NCBI GenBank assembly: GCA_965263335.1
Contig: CBDHHE010000001.1
Location: 1,364,001 to 1,428,000 of the forward strand
DNA from: Thermohalobaculum sp965263335
GTDB lineage: Bacteria > Pseudomonadota > Alphaproteobacteria > Rhodobacterales > Rhodobacteraceae
Reading direction: 5' to 3'
DNA length: 64,000 nt
Shown here: one piece after another, positions 8,981 through 18,500 of the stretch
Layout of the letters: each line of letters begins with the position of its first letter
Numbering within the stretch: position 1 is the stretch's first letter
Made by a program: the position numbers and the translations under genes
Notes under the pieces: model-generated
The model's database searches: none
Told to the model about the DNA's origin: nothing
The model's input: only the letters and a program-made list of their open reading frames with translations

Positions 8981-10477
8981 CTAATCGTTCGGCATCCGCG
9001 AGACGAGGCTGAGCCCCACGTCGACACCTTCGAGCTGATAATGGGGACGCAGGAAGAACTTGGCGAAGTAGTAGCCGGGGTTCTCTTCGTCTTCCTTAAT
9101 TTCGACCTTGGCATCGGCCAATGGTTTGCGGGCCTTGGTCTCTTCGGTCGATCCCTCGGGGTTGCCGTCGACATAGTTCGAAATCCAGCTCTGAAGCCAG
9201 ACCTCCATGTCGCGCTTCTCCTTGAAGGACCCAACGGTGTCGCGAACCATGCACTTGAGGTAATGAGCAAAACGGCAGGTCGCGAACATGTAGGGCAGAC
9301 GCGCCGAAAGGTTGTCCGCGGCCGTTGCGTCGACCCCTTGCGGTCCCTCGAACACCCTCGGCTTGTAAAGCGACTGCGCCCCGATAAACGCCGCCTTGTC
9401 GGTGTTCTTGCGGTGGATCAGCGGGATCAGACCGGACTTGGCCAGCTCTGCTTCACGCCGGTCCGGGATGGCCACTTCGGTCGGGCACTTCATGTCGACG
9501 CCGCCATCGTCGGTCTTGAAGGTGTGCGTCGGCAGGTTCTCAACTTCACCGCCTGAGGTCACACCGCGGATGCGGGTGCACCACCCGAACTCCTTGAAGG
9601 CACGGTTGACGTTCGTGGCCATCGAGTAGGCGGCATTGATCCAAGCATACTTCGAGCCGTCGTGGCCGTCGACTTCCTCTTCGAAGCCGAATTCCTCCAC
9701 AGGTTCGGACTTGGAACCGTACGGCACGCGTGCCAGCGTTCTTGGCATGCAGAGGCCGATATAGCGGCTGTCGGGGCTGTCACGGAGCGACTTCCAGGCT
9801 GCATATTCCGGGGTATCGAAAACTTTGGAGAGATCGCGCGGATTGTTGATCTCGGACCAGTCGTCCATGCCCATGAGCTTCGGCGCGACACCGGTGAACA
9901 TCGGCGCATGGCAAGCACCGCAAACCTTGGACATGTCGCGCAACAGCTGAACGTCCATTGGCGAGTGGTCAAAGTAGTAGTCCATTACCAGCGAGGCATA
10001 GGGCTCACCGCCCAGCTGACCGAACTCGTTCTCGTACATCTTCTTGAAGATCGGGCTCTGGTCCCAGCGCGCGCCGGGATAGGACTTGAGCGTCTTGTAG
10101 AGTTCGTCCTTGCCCACATTCATGACGCGTATCTTCAGCGTGCTGTCGGTCTCTGAATTCATCACCACGTGACTGAGACCGCGCCATGCGCTTTCGAGCT
10201 TCTGGAATTCGGGCGCATGCATGATCGCGTTCATCTGGTCCGAGAGCTTCTCGTCCAGGCGGGCGATCATTTCCTCGATCGTGTCGAGGACATCCTCCTT
10301 GACGACCTCGGTGTCGGCAAGCGCCTGGCTGACCAGGATGCCGATGGCATTGTCGACCTCGCTCGCCGCACGCTCGGTGCGCGGCTTGAAGCTCTGCTTG
10401 AGGAGATCGGCGAATTCGTCCGGAGACTGGGTCTCGGTTGCACCGGCAGCGCCGGCGGCTTCAGCTTCAGTGCTCAT
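8981..10477 (-). CDS. tssC: T6SS sheath large subunit TssC
   Basis: TssC/VipB, about 498 residues from the MSTEAEA start, which has GGGAGGGA upstream; ten further codons upstream have no such site and overlap tssB. It polymerises with TssB into the contractile sheath. Conserved segments include FQKLESAWRGLSHVV near residue 85, then SPIFKKMYENEFGQLGGEPY, and the C-terminal YYFAKFFLRPHYQLEGVDVGLSLVSR. The early Ala/Glu-rich stretch (residues 1-20) is variable in the family. The stop is followed by the tssC-hcp hairpin. Confidence 0.97.
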   Translation of the reverse strand: MSTEAEAAGAAGATETQSPDEFADLLKQSFKPRTERAASEVDNAIGILVSQALADTEVVKEDVLDTIEEMIARLDEKLSDQMNAIMHAPEFQKLESAWRGLSHVVMNSETDSTLKIRVMNVGKDELYKTLKSYPGARWDQSPIFKKMYENEFGQLGGEPYASLVMDYYFDHSPMDVQLLRDMSKVCGACHAPMFTGVAPKLMGMDDWSEINNPRDLSKVFDTPEYAAWKSLRDSPDSRYIGLCMPRTLARVPYGSKSEPVEEFGFEEEVDGHDGSKYAWINAAYSMATNVNRAFKEFGWCTRIRGVTSGGEVENLPTHTFKTDDGGVDMKCPTEVAIPDRREAELAKSGLIPLIHRKNTDKAAFIGAQSLYKPRVFEGPQGVDATAADNLSARLPYMFATCRFAHYLKCMVRDTVGSFKEKRDMEVWLQSWISNYVDGNPEGSTEETKARKPLADAKVEIKEDEENPGYYFAKFFLRPHYQLEGVDVGLSLVSRMPND

Positions 10478-10493
10478 GGGGTCCCTCCCGAGA

Positions 10494-11021
10494 TTACTCG
10501 TCGCCACCCTCGTTCGCGGCGGCGGCCGCGTCGTGCTTCTCCTTCAGCGCCTTCATCAGATCGGGGTCCTGAAGGAGCTGCTTGATCTTGTCCTCGGCCG
10601 CGACCTTGCCGTCCATGTATCGCGTGAGGTTGGCAAGCGCTTCACGCGCCTCCAGAAGCTTGGCGACCGGCTCGACCTGACGGGCGATCGCCGTTGGGTT
10701 GAAGTCGTCCATCTTCTTGAAACGCAGATCGACGGACATTTTCTCGCCTTCCTCGCCGCCAATCTTGTTGTCGACCTTGAAGGAAACGCCCGGTTCGATC
10801 TTCGACATGCGCTCGTCGAAGTTGTCCATGTCGAACTCGAGGAACTCCCGCTCGGCGACGGTATCCTTCTCGACTCCGGCATTGTTGCCTGACAGATCGG
10901 CCATCACGCCCATCACGAACGGGATCTCGATTTTCTTGTCCGCGTTGTAGGGATCGTCGTAAGCGATGTGCACACGCGGCATGCGGTTCCGACGAATAAA
11001 CTTCTGACCGCTGTCAGCCAT
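10494..11021 (-). CDS. tssB: T6SS sheath small subunit TssB
   Basis: TssB/VipA, 175 residues from the ATG of MADSGQKFIRRNR, preceded by AAGGAG; an upstream in-frame start 11 codons earlier lacks a ribosome-binding site. It forms the heterodimer with TssC that builds the sheath and offers the ClpV-recognised helix. Family marks are RVHIAYD, then PFVMGVMADLSGN (residues 34-46) and DNFDERMSKIEPGVSFKVDN. A charged C-terminal tail (KEKHDAAAAANEGGDE) is typical. It is 16 bases upstream of tssC. Confidence 0.97.
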   Translation of the reverse strand: MADSGQKFIRRNRMPRVHIAYDDPYNADKKIEIPFVMGVMADLSGNNAGVEKDTVAEREFLEFDMDNFDERMSKIEPGVSFKVDNKIGGEEGEKMSVDLRFKKMDDFNPTAIARQVEPVAKLLEAREALANLTRYMDGKVAAEDKIKQLLQDPDLMKALKEKHDAAAAANEGGDE

Positions 11022-11150
11022 ACCTAATCTCCTTGCTCGGTGGGACGCGCCCAAATTGCGGCGTAAATTCTCTACCTATATTTTGACCGCTGCGCGCTTG
11101 GGTTGCAAGCAAGTATAACCCGAAAGCATCCCGGCTGCACACCCGCGATC

Positions 11151-12749
11151 TCACCAGGAACTGCTTCCGTCTTCATCGGCCGTCTTTGTTGTGCCGAGAG
11201 CACCATCGGGAAGCACGTTGCTGAGCAGATCGATAAAAGTTTTGCTCGACAGCTCGATTGCGCGCTCGACGAGGAGCGGCACAGGGCTGGTCGGCTCTGC
11301 CACCCGGTAGTAGCCTATGACCTTTTCCAGCAGTGCGATGGCTTCGGGACGGGAGTTCGCGACAAAGGCAGAGGCTGCAATCGCTTCAGGTTCCGGCTCG
11401 GGCTCTGATTCTGGCTCGGGCTCGGGCTCGGGCTCGGGTTCTGGCTCCGCTTCGGCATCTGGCGCACTGTCTTCCTGGGCCTCTTCCTCAGCGGCATCCT
11501 CGGCGCCCGCATCCGCTTCTTCAGCGGTCTCATCCTCAACCTTGGGTGCGGCGTCGTCTGTTGCCTCTTCGTCCGCGGGCTCGTCGTCCGATATCTCGTC
11601 ACCTTCGAGGCCGGTGCTTTCCCACGAGCTCCAGCCTTCGCTGTTTGGCTCTGCCTCAGCGGCCTCGCTCGCATAGTCCGGCGCGGGGTTGCGCGATTCC
11701 AGTGTCTGAATCGAGAGCTGGAAGAATGGATCGCGTCCCACGGTCAGCACCGCCGATGCTGCATAGTCCGGCACCATGTCGTTCATGAGCTCAAAGAAAT
11801 TCTTGGTGGCTGCCCCCTGCGCCTCCCGGAGAATGATCGGGACCGGGCTCGAGGGTTCCTTCTCGGAGAAGTAGCGGGCGGCGGCATTCAGTGCGTCCAC
11901 CGCCTCTTCGCGATTGGCCACGGCTCCGGCGGGCAGTTGCACCACCACGGCGGTCGAGCCACCTGCAGGGGCGCCTTCGGACACGCTCTCGGTCGCGCCT
12001 TCGGCCACAGCGTCGTCGCTGCCGGTGGCGCTCTCGATCATTTCCACGATCTTTTCGACCGACTGCGGCAGGCGTTCGAGCTTGACGGCTTGATCGAAGC
12101 CTGCTTCCTCGATGCAGACCACACGGATACCGTCAATCGCTGCCTTCAGACGATCGATGTGCCCGCGCGCGGCGGCAAGCTCATCTCCGCCTTCCTCGGC
12201 AAGGGCGCCTGTGATCGTGCCCGAATCAAGTGTGTCCTCGCCTTCGCGGGGATTAACATCGCCATGAGCGATCTGCCATTTTCGCAGGGTGATCGGTCCG
12301 TAGCGGCGGCTCCGGATCACAGGCACGTGCTGGAACGGCAGAACCGAGTTGGGCATGTCGTCCAGCGGGTAGAGATAGGCCATCCTTAGCTCGCAGTCGC
12401 CATCCATCGGCTGCGGGTGCACGTCCGACCAGTGCTCCTTCAGCAGTTTGTGGATGGCCTCGATCGCATCGGCAAATCCCTCGAGATTGTTCTGGAGCAC
12501 ATACAGCTTGGCAAGCGGAACCAGCAGACGCACGTCACGTGTACGCTCGAGGAACTCCCCGATCTGGTCATAGTAGTCGTCGAACTTCAGGGTTTGTGGG
12601 TCGAAACTGAAGAACGACGTCGGCAAATCACCCTCGATCCCCGCCATCAGGTTCATGAAGTCCATGTCGAACTCCATGTCCAGATCAGGGCCGCAGGGCT
12701 GCTCATCGCTGATCGGTTCGGTGATCGTCGAGAGATCCGTCTTCGCCAT
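11151..12749 (-). CDS. tssA: T6SS assembly protein TssA with duplicated C-terminal motif
   Basis: A 532-residue ImpA-family TssA, which primes and caps tube/sheath growth. The N-terminal ImpA domain (residues 1-150) has ISDEQPCGPDL and the HWSDVHPQ motif. A motif of the type YFxxxEPSSPVP...FxxLMxDMVPD, normally single at the C-terminus, occurs twice: about residues 278-345 (ARYFSEKEPSSPVPIILREA) and 466-520 (IGYYRVAEPTSPVPLLVERA). Between them is an acidic linker of about 120 residues ending in a Glu-Pro repeat. It follows the CHAT gene by 26 bases and has GAGGGAAG upstream of the ATG. Confidence 0.93.
   Translation of the reverse strand: MAKTDLSTITEPISDEQPCGPDLDMEFDMDFMNLMAGIEGDLPTSFFSFDPQTLKFDDYYDQIGEFLERTRDVRLLVPLAKLYVLQNNLEGFADAIEAIHKLLKEHWSDVHPQPMDGDCELRMAYLYPLDDMPNSVLPFQHVPVIRSRRYGPITLRKWQIAHGDVNPREGEDTLDSGTITGALAEEGGDELAAARGHIDRLKAAIDGIRVVCIEEAGFDQAVKLERLPQSVEKIVEMIESATGSDDAVAEGATESVSEGAPAGGSTAVVVQLPAGAVANREEAVDALNAAARYFSEKEPSSPVPIILREAQGAATKNFFELMNDMVPDYAASAVLTVGRDPFFQLSIQTLESRNPAPDYASEAAEAEPNSEGWSSWESTGLEGDEISDDEPADEEATDDAAPKVEDETAEEADAGAEDAAEEEAQEDSAPDAEAEPEPEPEPEPEPESEPEPEPEAIAASAFVANSRPEAIALLEKVIGYYRVAEPTSPVPLLVERAIELSSKTFIDLLSNVLPDGALGTTKTADEDGSSSW
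11413..11438. repeat. GGCTCG hexanucleotide repeat inside tssA
   Basis: Four uninterrupted GGCTCG units plus GG, flanked by degenerate copies from about 11386 to 11450. On the minus strand it encodes the Glu-Pro dipeptide run in the TssA linker. Gain or loss of one unit changes the protein by two residues without a frameshift. Confidence 0.85.
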
Positions 12750-12775
12750 CTTCTTCCCTCTGCCAGGCCCGCTTC

Positions 12776-15535
12776 TCAGGCCTTGGGTGTGGTACCACCC
12801 TCGCTCAACGGCGGCAATTCGGGCTGGTCGATCCCCGGTGCCGGCGCTGGTTGTGTGCCAAGGCGAAGTTTACGCGCTCCGTCACCGATTGTCGCGAACG
12901 GCGCCCAAAAGAACGGGTGCGAGAACTCGCCGCCCGCAACAAGTTTCTCCTGCGAGGTCCGCATCGCCTCCGCAATGCTGACCTGGCTGTCCTTGGCGAC
13001 CGCATCATAGAAGCCAACCATCAGTTCCTGCGTGGCCCGGTCGTCGACAGACCAGTGAGTCGAGAGCACGTTGCGCGCACCCGCGTAAAAGAAGCTCCGT
13101 GCAAGCCCGCTCAGACTTTCGCCGCCGGCGGCGTAACTCCCGCCGACGCCGCGGAATCCGGTGAAGCCCTCGCCCCCCGCACCTGCTCCGCCGCTGGTAT
13201 CGCAGGCCGACATGACCACGAGCTCGGCATTGAGGGAGAGATCAACGATCTCGCTCGCCTCGAGCAGCGTGTCACCGGTGTTCGATAGGGAGGTCACCAA
13301 CCCCGGTTCCGGCAAGCATTCGGGGTCCTGTGCGAGCAGACCATGGGTGGCGAAGTGCAGCACCCGAAACCGCGAGAGGTTCATGCTCTTGACGCCGGTA
13401 TCGGTGAAGTCCTTGCCCAGCACCACGTTCTCGTCTGATAGCCCCAGCGCTTCCTGCACCAGCGAGAGTTCATCTGCTGTGCCGTCAAGTTCGTTCAGAA
13501 AACCCAGCGCCTCGACCGAGGTGCGGCAACTCTCGGGCAGACCGCGCTGGTCAGAGATCCGGGTGACCACCGACGGATCATCGCCAAACTGGTTGAAGTC
13601 GCCGAAGCCCAGGAACGGTTCCGGCGCATTGGACGCAGGCACCCGCCGGCCGATGAAGAACGATGAGATTGAAACACCGGTTGTGATCCCCGTGGTGCGG
13701 CCGAGCCAGTTCACCTTCGAGTAGTCGAAATAGGGCGCGTCGGTGTCGAGCCCGGCGATCTCGATCTCATCGGTGTGGGGCTCGGAGATCAACACGTTGA
13801 AGGGCATACTCATCAGCGGCCCGCTCGGCACGATCACGAGATGTTTCGCACCAGCAATCTTGGACTTCACAGGGCCGAAGAGTGTCCTGAACAACTGGTA
13901 GGTTCGCTCGAGATCGAAGGCGAGGAGGAACTCTCCGTCGATCGGCTCGCGGATCGCGCGCACTTCCTCTTCGGCGGTCTCGAGGGCCAGTGTGGTCTCA
14001 TACGCATCGAAGGTCAGATTGGTGATCACCGCCACCAATCCCTTGTCGACGCCGAGATGGATGACTGCCATGACCTCGCCATCCGCGAGACTTGCCTGCG
14101 CTTCCTGCAGCGACACCGTGGCATCGACCAGCTGGTCGTAGTTCGGCGCGATCTCGGCGAGGGTCGTGCGCTTTGCAACAAGACTGCCGCGGGCCTCCGA
14201 CAACTTGGCCTCGGTGACCCGTTTGAAATGAACATCGGCATTGGGGTCGGCTTCGAGACGGTCGAAACGTGCGGCGAGAATGTTGATCTCGCGCTCAAGG
14301 TTCTGCACCTCGCGAATGGCCTGCGCGCGACGGTCATCACCCGAGCTGAGCCGCGCCGAGAGCTGCGAAAGGGTCTGTGCCGTGGCGGAAGAGCGAACCC
14401 GCTGCATCAACTCGAAGAGCTCGGCCTGCGCCTCACGATCTCCGGTCTGAACGTCGACGAGGATCTGGTCGATCACCGAGCTTGCCTGCTCGATCTCGAG
14501 GTTCTGGTTGTCATCCTTGATGATCTTCAGCGCGGCGCGATAGGCGGCCTGCCCCTCGCGGCCCCGGTCGCTTTGGATCAGGATCTCGCCCTTCTTGAAG
14601 AGCAAGAGCGCCTCAGGCCGGGAGTTCACCTCGTAGCGGCGCAACAGCTCGACCGCACCATCGATTTGGCCCACGGCTCCCTGGATGTCCCCGGTCGAGA
14701 CAAGACGGTCCGCCCTGAGCGAGGCGATCTCGGCTCGCAACCAGCGCCCATAGACCTCGGGAATGCCCTCGAGGTTGCGGTTTGCGATATCGATCAGCTC
14801 GTTGATCTCTTCGCTCGGCTTGTCCTGTGCCCGCATCGCGCGGGCCATCACATAGGTCGCCTGGACGCGCTGAAGGCGCAGACGCTGCCGATCAGAAAGC
14901 CGGATCCGGCTGCTTTCGATGGCGGCATCTCGGACGATTCTGGCGTTGATGATGTTCGCATGCTCCTGCTCGACCAGCAGTGCACCGTCCTCACGCGCCA
15001 GCACCTCGAGCTGATCATGCGCCGCCGTCGCCCCGCCGGCATCGAGGTCCGCGATCAACTGATCGAGCCGGTCGGACGCGGACTGGGCCACTTCCTCGGC
15101 TTTGGCATACTGCTTCAGATTCATCTGATGCTGAGCGTAGAACAGGTCGGGCTTTGCCTTCTCCGACGGCGGGCCGAGCTCGATCACGATGTCACGCGCG
15201 CGCTGGAAGAGGTTCTCGGCAGTCTCGAATTGACCAAGGTTGCTCTTGTTGAGCGCCAGGTGGAGACGCAGGCTTGAGGCCCGTGCGGGATCGGTCGGAA
15301 AAAGGTCCCGCGCAAGGCCGAGCGTTTCGCGATAATCCTGTTCGGCAGCGGAGAACTGCAGCAGCGTGTTGCGTGTGTAGGCCTGGCGCTGCAGGCTCGA
15401 GAGACGGGAGGCCTTGACCGCGGTCTGGCGAAGTTCATCGCGCCGGCTCTCATCGATCTCCTGGCGCTCCTCGAACACCCCGCACGCCCCAATGGCGAAC
15501 ACCAGAACCAGACCGAAGGCGCGTGTGATCGACAT
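12776..15535 (-). CDS. TPR-CHAT caspase-fold peptidase, putative lipoprotein, of the TPS locus
   Basis: 919 residues from the ATG that overlaps the tpsA stop (TGATG); GAGGAGG lies 10 bases upstream of this ATG, whereas the alternative ATG 9 bases earlier sits directly on it. The N-terminus (MSITRAFGLVLVFAIGACG) is a lipoprotein signal with Cys after IGA, predicting lipidation and envelope location. Residues about 40-400 are helical, TPR-like. A coiled segment follows. The C-terminal third is a CHAT domain with catalytic His731 in LHFATHG and Cys778 in MSACDTSG. CHAT proteins are separase/caspase-like peptidases and are often encoded beside filamentous-haemagglutinin-type TpsA genes. Substrate unknown; TpsA is the obvious candidate. 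Confidence 0.9.
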   Translation of the reverse strand: MSITRAFGLVLVFAIGACGVFEERQEIDESRRDELRQTAVKASRLSSLQRQAYTRNTLLQFSAAEQDYRETLGLARDLFPTDPARASSLRLHLALNKSNLGQFETAENLFQRARDIVIELGPPSEKAKPDLFYAQHQMNLKQYAKAEEVAQSASDRLDQLIADLDAGGATAAHDQLEVLAREDGALLVEQEHANIINARIVRDAAIESSRIRLSDRQRLRLQRVQATYVMARAMRAQDKPSEEINELIDIANRNLEGIPEVYGRWLRAEIASLRADRLVSTGDIQGAVGQIDGAVELLRRYEVNSRPEALLLFKKGEILIQSDRGREGQAAYRAALKIIKDDNQNLEIEQASSVIDQILVDVQTGDREAQAELFELMQRVRSSATAQTLSQLSARLSSGDDRRAQAIREVQNLEREINILAARFDRLEADPNADVHFKRVTEAKLSEARGSLVAKRTTLAEIAPNYDQLVDATVSLQEAQASLADGEVMAVIHLGVDKGLVAVITNLTFDAYETTLALETAEEEVRAIREPIDGEFLLAFDLERTYQLFRTLFGPVKSKIAGAKHLVIVPSGPLMSMPFNVLISEPHTDEIEIAGLDTDAPYFDYSKVNWLGRTTGITTGVSISSFFIGRRVPASNAPEPFLGFGDFNQFGDDPSVVTRISDQRGLPESCRTSVEALGFLNELDGTADELSLVQEALGLSDENVVLGKDFTDTGVKSMNLSRFRVLHFATHGLLAQDPECLPEPGLVTSLSNTGDTLLEASEIVDLSLNAELVVMSACDTSGGAGAGGEGFTGFRGVGGSYAAGGESLSGLARSFFYAGARNVLSTHWSVDDRATQELMVGFYDAVAKDSQVSIAEAMRTSQEKLVAGGEFSHPFFWAPFATIGDGARKLRLGTQPAPAPGIDQPELPPLSEGGTTPKA

Positions 15536-18500
15536 CAGTCCCATTCCTCCTCGTCGCCGCGGTTGGAGAACGGATCGTCCTCATCCTCGGTTGGATCAAC
15601 GAACTTGATGCCGAGAAGTTGGTCATCATTGAACTCGAAGGTCAGCACCAGCGAGCCGATCGGCTGGCAGGACGAAGCGATCAGCAGCACACATCCATTT
15701 GCGGTCAGTGCCGCGCTTCCGACAAACCCGGCGCCTGACTGGAAGCCCTGGATCGCCGCGTTCTGACCGGACGCGGAGTTGAAGTTGCCGAAGAGAGTAA
15801 AGCTGTCGAAGGCACCGCCAATGGTGGTGAGACCGTCAATCGTGGTGCCAGCGCCTTGATCGGTGATGAGCGAGGTGTTCTGCACAACCACACGCGCGCC
15901 GGGACCGGTCGCGAAGAACCCAGCCGACCCGGTGACGCGCAACAGATCACGGCTGTCGAAGATGTCGGACGGGAACGTGAACGGATCGAAGGTCAGATCA
16001 CCCGAGTTCGCAATGAAGATCGCGCTGCCGATCGAGAAAGTGCCGGTGTCGATCTCGAAGTTTGCCACACCGGCGTTCAAGGTGAACGGGTCCAGCGTTG
16101 TGTCCTCGATCGTGAAGCCGCGCCCGACATCGATCAGGATCGAGTTGGCCGTGAACGTCAGACCGTCTTGCAGCGTGTTGGCGCCGCGCGACGAGGTAAA
16201 GGATCCGTTCGGCGCGCGCAGGGTGAGCTGACCGCCCGTGCTGAGCGGTGTCCCGGCTACGGTGGTGATCTCGAAGCTTTGCTGCGTGGTGAGATCGATG
16301 CCGGTTCCTGCATTGATCGTCGCGAAGGTCAGAAAGCCACCTGCGCTGGCGGTGACCGAGCCACCCGCACTTGCCGATCCAAGGGTCAGCTCATTGGTGG
16401 CCGACAGGTCGATGTCGCCACCTGCGGTGACCGTGTTCAACAAGAGCGCGCCGTTGGATTGCAGATCGATGTCTCCGGCAGCGCTCAGCGCACCTCCGCC
16501 TTGCCCGGGGGACAGTGCGACCTGCCCGGCGTTCGCAGTGTCGCTGATCGATCCTGCCACCAGAATGTCGAGGCTGCCTGTGCCCGCAATCGTCGCGTCG
16601 GCCGCGCCGTCGGCATTGGCGGTGGCCGACAGCACCAAGTCGTTGATGTCGCTGATCGCGACGTCCTCCCCCTCGACGGTCAGGGACTGATAGTCGTGCT
16701 GCCCGCTCTGGAGCGCCACGTCGAAGAAGTTGCCGCCCGTTGCGCTCTCAGCCTGGATGGACGTGCTGCCACTGACCGCGATCCGGCTTGCCGTCGTGTC
16801 GGTGATCGATCCGCCGCTGCGCAGAATCAGATCGCCTGTCGCCGTGATCGTACCCACCGACAGCGCATCTTCATCGCGGATCGAGATGAAGTCCCCGTCC
16901 GCGCTCAATGCATCGGTGGCGTCGTTCGCACCCCCGGCATTGCTGTCGAAGTTGTTCACCGCGTCGTCGAGCACAATGTTGCCGTTGGCGATCAGGGTTG
17001 TCGTGCCGCCAACGTCGATGCCAGTGCCAGATGTCGATGCATCGCTGTCTGAGATCGCGCCGTTCGCAGTGACTGCAAAGTTGCCGCTGGCATCCACATC
17101 GCCCAGCGTCAGGCCGTCGCGATCCTGCACCGTGATATCCGCGCCGGCAACCGAGAGCGCGGAGCCGAAGCGGTTCACGCCATCATCCAGGGTGACATCC
17201 CCATCGATCGAACCACTTGTCGCTGCGATACGCGCGGTGGCGCCGACATCGATGCCATCCCCGACAATGGCGGCCCCGCTGTCTGTGATGGCGCCTCCGG
17301 TGTTCACAGTCAGCGCGCCGGTCGCATCGATGTCGCCAAGTTGCAGAGCAGTCTCATCAGCCAGAGTGATGTTGTCCGCAGAAGCATCGACCCGGTCGGT
17401 GAAGTCATGCACCGCATCGTCGAGCACGATGTCATCCGCCGCGGTCAGCGTGCTCACACCACCAGCATTGACGCCCGCACCACTGACGTTCGCGCCCGCA
17501 TCGACGATGCTGCCATTCGCCGTGACCGTCAGGGTCCCGCTGGCATCCACATCGCCCAGAGCAATGCCCGAGGTGTCTCGCAACACGATCGTTGTGCCGG
17601 CGGCAGAAACCGCATCGCTCGGCAAACTTCCGCCATTGCTGTCGAAATCGTTCACCGCATCGTCGAGCCGAATGGCGGCACCCGAACTGAGGGTCGTGGC
17701 TCCGGCAACGTTGATACCGGCACCAAGAACGCTGGCACCATCGTCGATGATCGTACCAGCAGCAACCACGCTCAGAGTGCCTGTCGCGTCGATGTCGCCC
17801 AAGCGGATCGCGTCGATATCAGCCAGTGAGATCGACGTCCCGCTCGCATCCACCCGGTCAACTGGGCCGCCCGTGCTGTCACTGTCGAAATCGTTGACGG
17901 TATCGTCGAGCGCAATCGCGCCACCGGCCACGAAGGTGGCATCTCCTGCCACATCGATGCCTTGTCCCGCGGTCACCGCGCCGCTGTCGACGATCACCCC
18001 TCCAGCCTCGACGGAGAGCGCGCCGTTGACATCAAGATCTCCCAGCGCGACCGAGTTCGCGTCGCGTAGGCTTACGTTTGCAGCGCTTGCGCTGACGGCG
18101 TCCGACGGAGTTCCCACCGCATCCGAGTCGAAATCGTTCACAGCATCGTCGAGCGTGATGTCTCCGCCGGACACGAGACGCGTCGCGCCTGCAACATCAA
18201 CGCCTGCCCCGGCAACGCCCGCACCGCTGTCGGTCAAGTCGCCACCTGCCGATGCCTCCAGCGCGCCCGATGCATCGATGTCGCCGAACACCAGCGAGTC
18301 GACGTCTGCGATCGTGATGCTTGCCCCGGCTGCGCTGAGCGTGTCGCCGCTGTTATCTGTGTCGAAGTCATGGGCAGCATCATCGAGCGTGATGTCACCT
18401 TGCGCCGTCAATTGAGTGGCGCCGGCCACATTGATGTCACCACCAACGCCGCCGTTGCCATCGTCGGAAATCGCAGCGCCGGCGACGACGGTCAAAGCTC

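Noticed and set aside
1..12749. Complete T6SS locus
   Set aside because: tssJ, tssK, tssL, tssM and kinase/phosphatase genes are not in the window. The FHA gene is cut by the left edge, so they may follow there, but that cannot be seen.
12776..15535. CHAT gene as part of a gasdermin or type III-E CRISPR defence system
   Set aside because: No gasdermin-like pore gene, Cas gene or CRISPR is nearby. A lipobox and coupling to tpsA point to the envelope instead.
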